Part shown: one piece after another, positions 32,887-41,464 of the stretch | How positions within the stretch are numbered: position 1 is the stretch's first letter | Layout: each line of letters begins with the position of its first letter | Assembly (NCBI RefSeq): GCF_018829635.1 | Contig: NZ_JAHKKG010000005.1 | Span: forward strand, 434,001 to 498,000 | From: Paractinoplanes bogorensis | Lineage (GTDB): Bacteria > Actinomycetota > Actinomycetes > Mycobacteriales > Micromonosporaceae | DNA length: 64,000 bases | Direction of reading: 5' to 3' | The notes under the pieces: generated by a model | Database searches by the model: none | What the model saw: only the letters and a program-made list of their open reading frames with translations | What the model was told of the DNA's origin: nothing | Position numbers and translations under genes: made by a program

Positions 32887-35286
32887 TCAGGGCCGGACCG
32901 GAGAGGCCCGCCAGATCCGCTCGAGGTAGTCCGACACCGTACGGTCGGACGAGAAGAACCCGCTGCCCGCCGTGTTCAGGATCGACATCCGGGTCCAGCG
33001 CTCCTGGTTCTGCCAGACGGCGGCCACCTCGTCCTGCTTGTCGATGTACGAGCGGTAGTCGGCCAGCGTCAGGTATTCGTCCCGGCCGAGCAACGACTGC
33101 GCCACCTCCTGGCCGGCCCCGCCGAAGACTCCGTTCGACAGGGCGTCGAGGGCGGCCCGCAACTCGTCGTCCGCCTCGTAGTACGAGCGCGGCTGGTAGT
33201 CGCCCGAGCGCAGGGACAGGGCGGCCGGGGCGTCCAGCCCGAACAGGAAGAAGTTGTCGGCGCCGACCCGGTCGCGGATCTCGACGTTGGCGCCGTCGAG
33301 GGTGCCGATGGTGAGCGCACCGTTGAGCGCGAGCTTCATGTTCCCCGTACCGGAAGCCTCTTTGCCGGCCATCGAGATCTGCTCGCTCAGGTCGGCGGCC
33401 GGGATGATCTTCTCGGCCAGGGTGACGTTGTAGTTGGCCGGGAAGACCACGCGCAGCAGGCCGGACGACTTGGGATCGGCCGCCACGGCTGCCGCCACCG
33501 CGTTGATCGTCTTGATGATCGACTTGGCCGCGTAGTAGGCCGGGGCCGCCTTGCCGCCGAACAGCACCGTGCGTGGCACGCCGAACCGGCCGGGGGCGGA
33601 CTGCAGGCGCTGGTAGAGCGTGATCACGTGCAGGATCTTGAGCTGCTGCCGCTTGTACTCGTGGAACCGCTTGATCATCACGTCCAGCATCGCGCCCGGG
33701 TCGCCGAGCCCGAGGGCGGACTTGGCGTGCCGCTTCTCCGAGCGCCACCGGGCCCGGAACGACGCGTCGTCGGCCAGCGGGGCCAAGCCGGACAGCAGCG
33801 ACAGGTCGCGCAGCCAGTCCTCGGAACCGAGGCCCTCGGTGATCAGCGCCGACAGCCCCGGGTTGGCCAGCCGGACGAAGCGCCGCGGGGTGACACCGTT
33901 GGTGACGTTCGTAAATTTGTCCGGCCAGAGGGCGGCGAAATCGGCGAACGTGGTCGACGTCAGGAGCTGCGAATGCAACTCCGCGACCCCATTGACCTTG
34001 AACGTGCCGGTGACGGCCAGATTCGCCATGCGGACCCGGCGCTGCGGTTCCTCCTGGATCAGCGACAGATTCCGTACGCGGGAAAGGTCGTCCGGGAATG
34101 TGGCGCGGACCTCGTCGAGCAACTCGGCGTTGATCCGGTAGATGATCTCGAGGTGCCGGGGCAGGAGGCGGCCCAGCATGTCCACCGGCCAGGTCTCGAG
34201 GGCCTCGGGCAGCAGCGTGTGGCAGGTGTAGGCGAACGTCTGCCGGACCAGCGACCAGGCCTGCTCCCAGTCCAGCTTCTCCTCGTCGACCAGCAGCCGC
34301 ATCAGCTCGGGGATCGCGAGCGTAGGGTGCGTGTCGTTGAGCTGGATGACCGTCTTGACCGGAAAGTCGGACCAGTCGGAGTTGCGGAACCGGAAGCGGC
34401 GGATGATGTCGCGCAGCGAGCACGAGACCAGGAAGTACTGCTGCTTGAGCCGCAGCTCGCGACCCATCTCGGTGCTGTCGTCGGGGTAGAGCACCTTGCT
34501 GATGTTCTCGGCCTTGACCGCCTCCTGCACGGCCTCGGCGTATTGCCCGGCGGAGAAGCGCCGCAGGTCGAACGAGGCCTGCGCGGCCCGCGCGCGCCAC
34601 AGCCGGACGATGTTGACCGTCTCGGTGCCGTAGCCGGGGACCAGCAGGTGGCTGGGCTCGCCGTGGACGATCTCGCCCGGCACCCAGCCCTCGGGGCCGA
34701 CGTAGCCGTAGAAGCCGACCGTCTGCCAGTCGTCGGGGGCCGGGAACTCCCACGGGTCACCCTGGAACGTCCAGTCGTCAGGCTTCTCGACCTGCTCGCC
34801 GTTCTCGAAGTCCTGCTTGAAGATGCCCAGGTCGTAGCGGATGCCGTAGCCGACCGCGGGGATGTCGAGGGTGGCCAGCGAGTCGAGCAGGCAGGCGGCG
34901 AGCCGGCCCAGACCACCGTTGCCGAGGCCGGGCTCGACGTCGAGCGCCTCGACCTCTTCGGGCGAGAAGCCGAGCGCCTTGAGCGCGGCCGGGGCGAGGT
35001 CGGTGGTGCCGCTGTAGAGCAGGTTCTGCTCCAGCTGGGGGCCGAGCAGGTATTCGGCCGACAGGTAGTAGACCCAGCGCGGGTTCGTCTCGTAGTGCGC
35101 CGCGGCCGTGCGGGCCCGGCGGGCGGCGAGCCGGTCGCGGACGGTGAGGGCGAGCGTCTCGTACGCGTCCTGCGCGCTCGCCGACTCGACCGTCGTGCCC
35201 CGGCGGTAGTACAGGTTGCTCAGCAGATCCTGTTCGAACTCGGCCGGTGTGCTGCCCAGCGGCCGCAGCCCATTGCGAAGGTCCAT
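32887..35286 (-). CDS. glgP: Glycogen/maltodextrin phosphorylase
   Basis: A 799-residue GT35 phosphorylase that releases glucose-1-phosphate from alpha-1,4-glucans. The pyridoxal-phosphate site ASGTGNMKLALNGALTIG is complete with its lysine, and the active-site blocks NGGLGRLAACLLDSLATL, QLNDTHPTLAIPELMR and FHEYKRQQLKILH are present. Length is that of the bacterial GlgP/MalP type with an N-terminal ALTVRDRLA region. The ATG at 35286 (MDLRNGLRPLG) is preferred; 18 bases upstream is an alternative. Likely operon with the ROK gene. Confidence 0.95.
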   Translation of the reverse strand: MDLRNGLRPLGSTPAEFEQDLLSNLYYRRGTTVESASAQDAYETLALTVRDRLAARRARTAAAHYETNPRWVYYLSAEYLLGPQLEQNLLYSGTTDLAPAALKALGFSPEEVEALDVEPGLGNGGLGRLAACLLDSLATLDIPAVGYGIRYDLGIFKQDFENGEQVEKPDDWTFQGDPWEFPAPDDWQTVGFYGYVGPEGWVPGEIVHGEPSHLLVPGYGTETVNIVRLWRARAAQASFDLRRFSAGQYAEAVQEAVKAENISKVLYPDDSTEMGRELRLKQQYFLVSCSLRDIIRRFRFRNSDWSDFPVKTVIQLNDTHPTLAIPELMRLLVDEEKLDWEQAWSLVRQTFAYTCHTLLPEALETWPVDMLGRLLPRHLEIIYRINAELLDEVRATFPDDLSRVRNLSLIQEEPQRRVRMANLAVTGTFKVNGVAELHSQLLTSTTFADFAALWPDKFTNVTNGVTPRRFVRLANPGLSALITEGLGSEDWLRDLSLLSGLAPLADDASFRARWRSEKRHAKSALGLGDPGAMLDVMIKRFHEYKRQQLKILHVITLYQRLQSAPGRFGVPRTVLFGGKAAPAYYAAKSIIKTINAVAAAVAADPKSSGLLRVVFPANYNVTLAEKIIPAADLSEQISMAGKEASGTGNMKLALNGALTIGTLDGANVEIRDRVGADNFFLFGLDAPAALSLRSGDYQPRSYYEADDELRAALDALSNGVFGGAGQEVAQSLLGRDEYLTLADYRSYIDKQDEVAAVWQNQERWTRMSILNTAGSGFFSSDRTVSDYLERIWRASPVRP

Positions 35287-35311
35287 GGCCCGACCCTTCC
35301 CCATCGGCGTT

Positions 35312-35995
35312 TCACACGTCGACGCTGGCGAACTGCTTTCCCGCAGTGTTCACCACCCGTACGGATTTGACGTCGGCCGGATCGATCAGCGCGCTGCCGT
35401 TGAGCGTGGTGCCGCCCGATTCGCCGGCTTCGGAGACGACCCAGCTGCCCGCCTGCACCGTGTAGCCGTCTTTGGCCACGACCTCGAGAACGCATCGCTC
35501 TCCGGCCGGGATCCCGGCCACCGCGGCGTTGACCCGCACCCATCCGGCGGCCGGCGCGACCGCCACGGTGATCCGCGCTCCGGTGGAAGGATCAACTGCG
35601 GTTCCCGTACGGGTGCCAGGCACCGCCGTCGCCTGGCTCGCCGGGGCCGCAGTCGGGGCGGACGGGGCGCTCTGCCGACCGGCGATCACCCCGCCGACGG
35701 CCATCGCGATGACCAGCACCGCGGCCGCGGCGGAGAGCAGGCCCGTCCGGCGTCGCCGCTCGCCGACCGACGTCTGCCGCACCTGCCGCAGGGTGCGTTG
35801 CAGCAGCAGGTCGCCACCGTCGGGCGGGCCCTCGAGCAGCATCTCTTCGGGGACGGCGCGCAGGCGCTCGGTCCACTCGCGGAGCGACTCGACCTCGGCC
35901 CGGCACTCGGCGCACCCGCTCAGATGTGCCTCGGCCGCTTCATCGGGCTCGCCGACCAGGTATGCGGCCATGTCGACGTGCTCGTTCCCGGTCAT
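35312..35995 (-). CDS. Zinc-finger anti-sigma factor, single-pass membrane protein
   Basis: A 227-residue protein. The N-terminal anti-sigma domain has the zinc motif AHLSGCAECRAEV (H-x3-C-x2-C). A membrane helix (LLSAAAAVLVIAMAVGGVIAG) lies near residues 97-117. The outside domain (VAPAAGWVRVNAAVAGIPAGERCVLEVVAKDG) is the anti-sigma-K-like sensing fold. Its start overlaps the DUF1996 stop by ATGA. No sigma factor gene is adjacent, which is odd, because such proteins normally sit right behind their ECF sigma factor. Confidence 0.88.
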   Translation of the reverse strand: MTGNEHVDMAAYLVGEPDEAAEAHLSGCAECRAEVESLREWTERLRAVPEEMLLEGPPDGGDLLLQRTLRQVRQTSVGERRRRTGLLSAAAAVLVIAMAVGGVIAGRQSAPSAPTAAPASQATAVPGTRTGTAVDPSTGARITVAVAPAAGWVRVNAAVAGIPAGERCVLEVVAKDGYTVQAGSWVVSEAGESGGTTLNGSALIDPADVKSVRVVNTAGKQFASVDV

Positions 35996-36948
35996 GACGC
36001 GGCCCTCTCGGTGACGCATCGCTTGCCGGTGTTCAGGCAGCTCACGACCTGTTTCATCACGGCCTCGGGCATCAGGTTGACCAGGAAACCGTGGTCGGTG
36101 GCGGGATTGTTGTCCTGCCCGTCGAACGCGTCGATCTGGTAGCGCGTCCCGCTCGGGATCGCGTACGACATCGTCATCTTCAGCCGGGGGATGGCGAACG
36201 TGCCCATCGGGCAGCCACCACCCTCGGCCGGGAACGCCATGTGGCGGCGGTGGTCCGGGCTGTCGAGCTGGCGGCCGTCCCAGCAGCTCGGGAAGTCGAA
36301 GATCCGCACCACCTCGGCACCGTCCTCGCATGCGGGATACTTCATCGTCTGCCGGTCCAGCGTATTCGAGCAACTCCACCAGGCCCTGGTGTGCGCCCCG
36401 CCGTCGGTCATCGCGTACGCGTCACCGACCTGGGCCCGCAGCAGCCGGGGCATGGCCAGCACCGGCCCGCGCGGGTTCCCGTAGTAGGTCATGGTCAGCG
36501 ACGTCGGCACCTGCACCGGCCCGTCGTGCTGGTCCTGCCCCTCGGTCACGAAGCGCAGCACCGGCCAGAAGTAGGTCGACGCGTCACCGTTGGTGCAGGT
36601 CGTCTTCGTCTGCCCGGCCAGGCTGCCGACGGTCGTGTCGTCGCGTACGCCGAGGTTGCCGATGTAGTCGTGCAGATGATGGGCCGGCCCGGGCTTCTTC
36701 GGCGTGACCACGATGTTGGCCGTGTTGCGGTGCCCGTTCTCGTTGCGGCCGCAGTCCCAGCTGTACGACCCGGTCGACGCCCCCTTGACCGCGACCGGCT
36801 CGGCCGGCACCCGGGCCGCGTCGTCCATCGACGTCGAGTAGGGCCCGAGATCGGGGCCGCGCAGCGCCACGGCGGTCAGTGCCACCGCCGCCACCAGCAC
36901 CGCGTCAATCCCGAGGACGACCAGCCGCCCCCGCGATCCCATCGACAT
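35992..36948 (-). CDS. DUF1996 membrane-anchored extracellular protein
   Basis: A 318-residue protein with one N-terminal helix (LVVLGIDAVLVAAVALTAVAL) and a large outside DUF1996 domain. The family blocks are GPAHHLHDYIGN, TYFWPVLRF, IFDFPSCWDGRQLDSPDHRRHMAFP and GGCPMGTFAIPRLKM. Conserved cysteines (SCWDG, GGCP and others) would form disulfides. DUF1996 proteins are widespread secreted proteins of actinomycetes and fungi, with unknown activity but a histidine/aspartate-rich surface. The start may be either of two close ATGs (36948 or 36942). It is coupled to the anti-sigma gene downstream. Confidence 0.87.
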   Translation of the reverse strand: MSMGSRGRLVVLGIDAVLVAAVALTAVALRGPDLGPYSTSMDDAARVPAEPVAVKGASTGSYSWDCGRNENGHRNTANIVVTPKKPGPAHHLHDYIGNLGVRDDTTVGSLAGQTKTTCTNGDASTYFWPVLRFVTEGQDQHDGPVQVPTSLTMTYYGNPRGPVLAMPRLLRAQVGDAYAMTDGGAHTRAWWSCSNTLDRQTMKYPACEDGAEVVRIFDFPSCWDGRQLDSPDHRRHMAFPAEGGGCPMGTFAIPRLKMTMSYAIPSGTRYQIDAFDGQDNNPATDHGFLVNLMPEAVMKQVVSCLNTGKRCVTERAAS

Positions 36949-36991
36949 GGTTCGACGATACTCATCCGGCATGCCCGGTAACGTGCCCCCG

Positions 36992-37726
36992 ATGGGATGG
37001 GAAGCGCTCTCTCAGTGGGGTGACGACGCGGTCCGGCTCGAACGGATGACCGGCGGAGTGGCCAACGACGTGTGGCGGGTCCGGGTCGGCGGGCGGATCG
37101 CGGTCGGCCGGCTCGGGACTCGTGACGACGCCGATCTCGCCTGGGAGACCGGGCTCATGCAGCACCTCGACCGGGCCGGGATGGCCGTTCCGGTGCCGAT
37201 CCCCACGGTGGACGGGCGGCTCTTCGTGGACGGTCTCACGGTGATGACCTTCATGGAGGGTGGCCCGCCCGCGACGCCGGACGACTGGCGTCGGGTTGCC
37301 GACACCTTGCGCGAACTGCACCGGCTCACGGCGGGCCGGCCGCAACGCCCGGGCTGGCGGTCGTCGGCCGACCTCCTGCACGCCGAGACCGGCACCAAGG
37401 TCGACCTCGGCGCGATGCCCGCGGAGAGCGTCGCCCGCGTCCGGGCCGCCTGGGCGCGGCTGGCCGGGCGACCGACGAGCGTCGTGCACGGCAACCCGGC
37501 CAACCCGGGCAACGTCCGGGTCACCGCCGAGCGGGTCGCGCTGATCGACTGGGACGAGGCCCACGTCGACGCGCCCGACCTCGACCTGGTGCTGCCGGGC
37601 AACGCGGCCGGCCTCGACCCCGACCGGCACGACATCGCCGCGCAGGCGTCGGCCGCCTGGGAGGCCACCGTCAGCTGGGGCGACGACTACGCGACCCGGA
37701 GATTGTCCGAGGTTCGAGTCGTCTGA
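36992..37726 (+). CDS. Aminoglycoside phosphotransferase (APH) family protein, altered catalytic motif
   Basis: A 244-residue APH/choline-kinase-fold protein. The catalytic loop reads VVHGNPANPGNV (166-173): the HGD of active kinases is HGN, while the magnesium site ALIDWDEAHVD (186-188) is intact. It may therefore be a pseudokinase or a variant. ATG at 36992 (MGWEALSQ) is used; 36971 is possible. Divergent from DUF1996, and 12 bp before a small membrane protein gene on the same strand. Confidence 0.82.
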   Translation: MGWEALSQWGDDAVRLERMTGGVANDVWRVRVGGRIAVGRLGTRDDADLAWETGLMQHLDRAGMAVPVPIPTVDGRLFVDGLTVMTFMEGGPPATPDDWRRVADTLRELHRLTAGRPQRPGWRSSADLLHAETGTKVDLGAMPAESVARVRAAWARLAGRPTSVVHGNPANPGNVRVTAERVALIDWDEAHVDAPDLDLVLPGNAAGLDPDRHDIAAQASAAWEATVSWGDDYATRRLSEVRVV

Positions 37727-37738
37727 TGGATCGCCGCG

Positions 37739-37966
37739 GTGGTGATCGCAAAGCCGGTCCAGCCCGTGCTCACCCTGGTCGCCGCGGGTGTCACCTATGG
37801 TGTGGCGGCCATCCTGCTCAACTGGAGTCTGCAGCCGTTCCTCGAGTCGGCCGAGACGATTCCGCTGCCCGGCTACTTCGGCATCCTGGCCTTCAACGTC
37901 GTCCAGGGCGCCGTCCTCGGCGTGATCGCCAGGCTCGTGCTGCGGCGCTTGGGGAGACTTCGCTGA
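37739..37966 (+). CDS. Small two-helix membrane protein
   Basis: A 75-residue protein with two membrane helices (PVLTLVAAGVTYGVAAILLNW and YFGILAFNVVQGAVLGVIARLVL) and a basic C-terminus. GTG start. Its stop overlaps the start of the histidine kinase by one base (TGATG), so it belongs to the two-component operon. It may be a sensor partner of the kinase, now orphaned because the kinase is broken. Confidence 0.78.
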   Translation: MVIAKPVQPVLTLVAAGVTYGVAAILLNWSLQPFLESAETIPLPGYFGILAFNVVQGAVLGVIARLVLRRLGRLR

Positions 37967-39023
37967 TGGGCCGACGAACCGATCTCGTCCTCGGCGTCGC
38001 CACCGCGGTGGTGGTCGGCGTCGCGGTCGCCGTCAACGTGCGCGGCAACGGGACGCCGCCGGTGGCCTACCTGTTCGCGGCCGGGTTCGGCGCGCTGATG
38101 CGGGCCCGCCGCCGGGCGCCCGTCCCGGTGCTGCTGGCCTCGGGCGCCGGGCTCCTCGGCTACTACGCGCTCGGGCTGCCCCCGATCGGGCTCGCGCTGC
38201 CGGTCGGCGCCGCCCTCTATTCGGCCGCCGAGATCGGCCACCTGCGCTGGGCGGTCGGCACCGCCGCCACGCTGGTCATGGTCTCGTCGCTGGCCCGCAC
38301 CATCGGGGGCGAGGACCCCGGTTTCCTGTACGGGTACGAGCTGCCCACGGCCGTCGCGGTGATGGCGGCCGCGATCCTGCTCGGCGAGGTGGTCCGCTCC
38401 CGCCGCTTGTGGCGCGCCGAGGTGGCCGGCCGGGCCGCCCGCGACGCCGAACGCCAGGTCCAGCACGAGCGGCTCGCCCTGGCCCGCGACCTGCACGACG
38501 TGCTCGCCCACACGATCTCGGTGGTGACCCTGCACGCCGACGTCGCGGCCGAGGCGATCGAGGACGGCAACCCCGAGGCCGCCCGTACGGCGGTCAAGCG
38601 CGTCCGGGACGCCAGCGGCAGCGCCGCCCGCGAATTGCGCGCACCCTGGGCGCCCTGCGGGCCGACACGATGGGCCGTCTGGACCGGCTCGGCGACCTGA
38701 TCGACGGGCAGCCGGTCGAGGTGGTGATCGAGGGCCGCGAGCGGCCGTTGCCGCAGGTGGTGGACGCGTCGGCCTACCGGATCGTGCAGGAGGCGCTGAC
38801 CAACGCGCGGCGGCACGCGCCCGGACGGCCGGTGACGCTGACCCTGAGCTACCGGCCGGCCGAGCTGGGGCTGCGGGTCGTCAACGCGGCCGGCGGCCCG
38901 GCCGGCCGCGGGCACGGACTGCCCGGGATGCGCGAGCGGGCGGCCCTGCTCGGGGGCACGCTGACCGCCGGGCCGGCCGGCGACGGGACGTTCGTGGTGG
39001 CGGCGACGCTGCCCGCCTCATGA
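37966..39023 (+). pseudogene. Histidine kinase, frameshifted (DesK/NarX-like)
   Basis: The N-terminal part has five or six membrane helices, then the dimerisation box ARDLHDVLAHTISVVTLHADVAAEA with its histidine. After RDASGSAARELR near base 38640 the frame is lost. Reading on in the +2 frame gives TLGALRADTMGRLDRLGDLIDG and an intact HATPase end (DASAYRIVQEALTNARRHAPG, GHGLPGMRERAALLGG). A single missing base in GC(N)ACC at 38641-38643 explains it. This is either a real decay mutation or a sequencing error; the damaged partner regulator favours decay. Confidence 0.85.
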
Positions 39024-39394
39024 CGGTCCGGATTCTGCGGCCGGTTTCCTGCTCAAGGACTGCGGCCCCGGACGAGCTGCGCCGAGCGGTCCGGCTGGTC
39101 GCGGCCGGGGAGGCACTGCTGTCGCCCGCGGTCACCCGCCGGGTGATGGACGCGGCCGCGGCGGCCGGACCGCGCACCGTCGACGCGGCCGCGCTGGCCG
39201 TCCTGACCGACCGCGAACGCGACGTCCTGGTCGAGGTCGCGCGCGGCCTGGCCAACGACGAGATCGCGGCGGCGTTGCATCTGAGCCCGGCCACCGTACG
39301 GACGTACGTGAGCCGCCTGTTGACCAAGCTGGACGCGCGCGACCGGGCCCAGCTGGTGGTGATCGCCTACCGGGCCGGGCTGGTCGCGCCGTAG
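39020..39394 (+). pseudogene. LuxR-type response regulator with deleted receiver domain
   Basis: The open frame of 124 codons starts MTVRI, the normal first residues of a NarL-like receiver, but then jumps to the end of that domain. In another frame the bases read AAGFLLKDCGP, the usual end of a receiver, so about 90 residues are missing and the junction is out of phase by compensating shifts. The LuxR HTH is intact (LTDRERDVLVEVARGLANDEIAAALHLSPATVRTYVSRLL). The phospho-acceptor aspartate is lost. It overlaps the kinase stop by ATGA. Confidence 0.82.
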
Positions 39395-39442
39395 TTCCGG
39401 CGATCGGCGAACCGCCCGCGCGCACGGTGATCTACTGGGTGG

Positions 39443-40237
39443 ATGCATCGGCGCCGAGTTCTGGCCGGCCTGGCCGGGCTGCTGCTCCCGGCGGGATGTG
39501 CCCGGCCCGGTACGTCTCCCTCCGCACCTGGTTCGAGTGTGCCGAGCCCAGTCCCGTCGGGGTCGAGCGTGCCCAGTTCCGACGGGAAGGCGACGGCGGC
39601 CGACTACACCGATCTCATGCTCGGCGAGGTCTATGCCGTCACCTGGGCCGAAGGGCTCACGCCGGACGCCGTCCTGGATCGCTGGCGCGTGCGCCGGAGG
39701 CTCGGACGTCACACTTGGCCGGAGGCGAACTGGGCCGATCTGCCCGGTGTCCGGCGGGACGAAGCCGTCGTGGCCGTCACCGTGGCCGGCGGGTGGGCAC
39801 TCGTGTTCGAGGAGATGTCCTCATACGACGACGCCCCACTACGGCGGCTGTCCGCGTCCACGCGCGTGGTCTCGAACTATCACAACTTCGAGGCCGACGA
39901 CCGGTTCGTCATCTTCCAGGACGGTGTCATCGAGGTCGACTTCGACCCGAACACGCCCACGATGCGTACTGGCCGCCGGCCCGACATGCTGGTGCCCGAG
40001 ATGAACGCGGCCGGACTCGACATGAGCGGCCTGTATCTGGACCCGGCGGACCCGGGCTATCGCGACGTGCCCTACGACGCGGCCGCCCTTGCGCTGACCG
40101 AGCGGCTGACCGGCGTCCGCCTCACCGACGAGCTTCTCCACTCGTCGTCCTACCTGGCGGCGACCGTCGAGAGCCCGCTCGGCGGTGCTGTCATCAACGA
40201 GGAGGAGCCGCGGGTTCAGGCCTCGGGTCCCGGATAG
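39443..40237 (+). CDS. DUF6461-like lipoprotein
   Basis: A 264-residue lipoprotein. The signal peptide ends in the lipobox LPAGC, with cysteine at residue 19. A Ser/Pro-rich linker follows, then a domain with DYTDLMLGEVYAVTWAEGLTPDAVLDR and WALVFEEMSSYDD...VVSNYHNFEADDRFVIFQDGVIEVDFDP, the pattern of DUF6461. It should be anchored on the outer face of the membrane. Function unknown. The 3' end overlaps a small minus-strand gene by 22 bp. Confidence 0.82.
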   Translation: MHRRRVLAGLAGLLLPAGCARPGTSPSAPGSSVPSPVPSGSSVPSSDGKATAADYTDLMLGEVYAVTWAEGLTPDAVLDRWRVRRRLGRHTWPEANWADLPGVRRDEAVVAVTVAGGWALVFEEMSSYDDAPLRRLSASTRVVSNYHNFEADDRFVIFQDGVIEVDFDPNTPTMRTGRRPDMLVPEMNAAGLDMSGLYLDPADPGYRDVPYDAAALALTERLTGVRLTDELLHSSSYLAATVESPLGGAVINEEEPRVQASGPG

Positions 40238-40407
40238 CCGCTCACCCGGTGGGAGGCCGGCGCCCCGGTCGTGTCGCCGGCGCCGACCGTCCAGGTGGTG
40301 CGGGGCTTCGGGGAGTTCGGAGCCGCGTGGCCGGGCGGCGTGGCAGCCAGCGCGAGACCGGCCACCAGCGCGGCCAGGGACGCGACGATGCTGCGGCGGC
40401 TCACCAT
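40216..40407 (-). CDS. Small secreted peptide
   Basis: A 63-residue protein with a good signal peptide (MVSRRSIVASLAALVAGLALAATPPGHA) leaving about 35 residues, rich in Pro, Thr and Gly, with no cysteine. The cleavage site after GHA is plausible. A second ATG three codons upstream (MEGMVSRR) may be the true start. Function unknown. It lies between two plus-strand genes and overlaps the end of the lipoprotein gene. Confidence 0.65.
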   Translation of the reverse strand: MVSRRSIVASLAALVAGLALAATPPGHAAPNSPKPRTTWTVGAGDTTGAPASHRVSGYPGPEA

Positions 40408-40489
40408 GCCCTCCATCGTCGGGGATCGACGGGCCGAGACGACATCGGGTGAAACCCTGACGCGACCCGGACGTGCGACGATGCCCGGC

Positions 40490-41143
40490 ATGGCGGAGAC
40501 GATGAGCCGGGTAGCGGCGTCGGCGGCGGTCAGTGATCTCGGGTGGCGCTACCTGCTGGGCGCCCTGCGCGCCTCGGTCCCGGTCGGTTCGCTGTTCCAG
40601 GCGGCGTCGGTGGCGGCCGGCGCGGTGGCGGCCTGCGGCCCGGACGCCGACGACCATCTGTCGGTGGGCCTGCGATCCGACCGGGTTCTCCTGACCTTGA
40701 CGACCGGCGGCGAGGTGACCGCCCTCGACGTCGACCTGGCCCGGCGCATCACCGGGATGGGAATGCCCACCGAGCCCGGATCGCTGCGGATGCTCGAGAT
40801 CGCCATCGACGCGCTCGACATCCCGGCCGTCTGGCCGTTCTGGCGGGCGGTGCTCGGCTACACCGGCGACCCGGGCGACGGCGGCCCAGCGGCACAGTTG
40901 ATCGACCCGGCCGGTGAGGGCCCGGTGGTCTGGTTCCAGCAGATGGACGAGCCGCGCCCGCAGCGCAACCGCATCCACGTCGACATCACGGTCGCCCACG
41001 ACGAGGCCGCCGCCCGCATCGAGGCCGCGCTGAACGCCGGTGGGCGGTTGATGCCCGGTTCGCGGGAGCCCGCGTTCTGGATCCTGGCTGACCCCGAGGG
41101 CAACGAGGCCTGCATCTGCACCTGGCAGGGCCGCGAACCATAG
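40490..41143 (+). CDS. Pterin-dehydratase-like domain fused to VOC (glyoxalase-like) domain
   Basis: A 217-residue protein. The first half (SDLGWRYLLGALRASVPVGSLFQAASVAAGAVAACGPDADDHLSVGLRSDRVLLTLTT) fits the fold of 4a-hydroxytetrahydrobiopterin dehydratase. The second half is a vicinal-oxygen-chelate domain (IPAVWPFWRAVLGYTGD...RNRIHVDITVAHDEA...WILADPEGNEACICTW) with His and Glu in the usual metal positions. The fusion is known from actinomycetes, without a fixed function. ATG at 40490 or 40502. A short TAGCCG/CGGCTA hairpin follows the stop. Confidence 0.85.
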   Translation: MAETMSRVAASAAVSDLGWRYLLGALRASVPVGSLFQAASVAAGAVAACGPDADDHLSVGLRSDRVLLTLTTGGEVTALDVDLARRITGMGMPTEPGSLRMLEIAIDALDIPAVWPFWRAVLGYTGDPGDGGPAAQLIDPAGEGPVVWFQQMDEPRPQRNRIHVDITVAHDEAAARIEAALNAGGRLMPGSREPAFWILADPEGNEACICTWQGREP

Positions 41144-41156
41144 CCGTCGTCGGCTA
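41141..41156 (+). terminator. Short hairpin after the VOC gene
   Basis: TAGCCG-TCGT-CGGCTA is a 6-bp stem with a 4-nt loop that begins at the stop codon itself. It could be a weak terminator between this gene and the ABM gene 17 bp further on. Confidence 0.4.
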
Positions 41157-41173
41157 CCGCCTAGGGTCGGGGC

Positions 41174-41464
41174 ATGTTCGCACTTGTGGTTCGGTTCGAC
41201 TGCCGTGACCTGGACTCGGCCGTGACCTTCGACGAGCTCACGGCCGAGGTGGTGCGGGCGATCGCCGAGAACGAGCCGGGCACGCTCACCTACGCCACCC
41301 ACGCGGTGGACGGCGAGCCGCTGGCCCGGGTCTTCTACGAGGTCTACCGCGACCGCGACGCCTTCCAGGCGCATGAGACCGCCGAGCACGTACGGCGGTT
41401 CCACGCCCGCAAGGAGCCGCTGCTGGTGGCCACGCGCGTCGAGTTCCTGCAGCCGAGGAATTAG
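41174..41464 (+). CDS. Antibiotic biosynthesis monooxygenase (ABM) family protein
   Basis: A 96-residue ferredoxin-like alpha/beta dimeric protein of the ABM/YgiN type. The pattern is FALVVRFDCRD...VVRAIAENEPGTLTYATHAVDGEP and FYEVYRDRDAFQAHETAEHVRRF, with the conserved His in AHETAEHV. Members act as cofactor-free quinol monooxygenases or small-molecule binders. Its stop overlaps that of the convergent GH13 gene by 4 bp (TTAG). Confidence 0.9.
   Translation: MFALVVRFDCRDLDSAVTFDELTAEVVRAIAENEPGTLTYATHAVDGEPLARVFYEVYRDRDAFQAHETAEHVRRFHARKEPLLVATRVEFLQPRN

Noticed and set aside
29198..32929. A plus-strand open frame of more than 1200 codons
   Set aside because: It runs antisense through the beta-helix and ROK genes, is extremely rich in Gly, Ala, Val and Arg, and shows no domain. 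In such GC-rich DNA the opposite strand stays open by composition.
37000..37016. GGGAAGCGCTCTCT as a LacI operator
   Set aside because: It lies within the first codons of the phosphotransferase gene and is explained by the coding sequence MGWEALSQ; it may coincide with an operator but I cannot support it.
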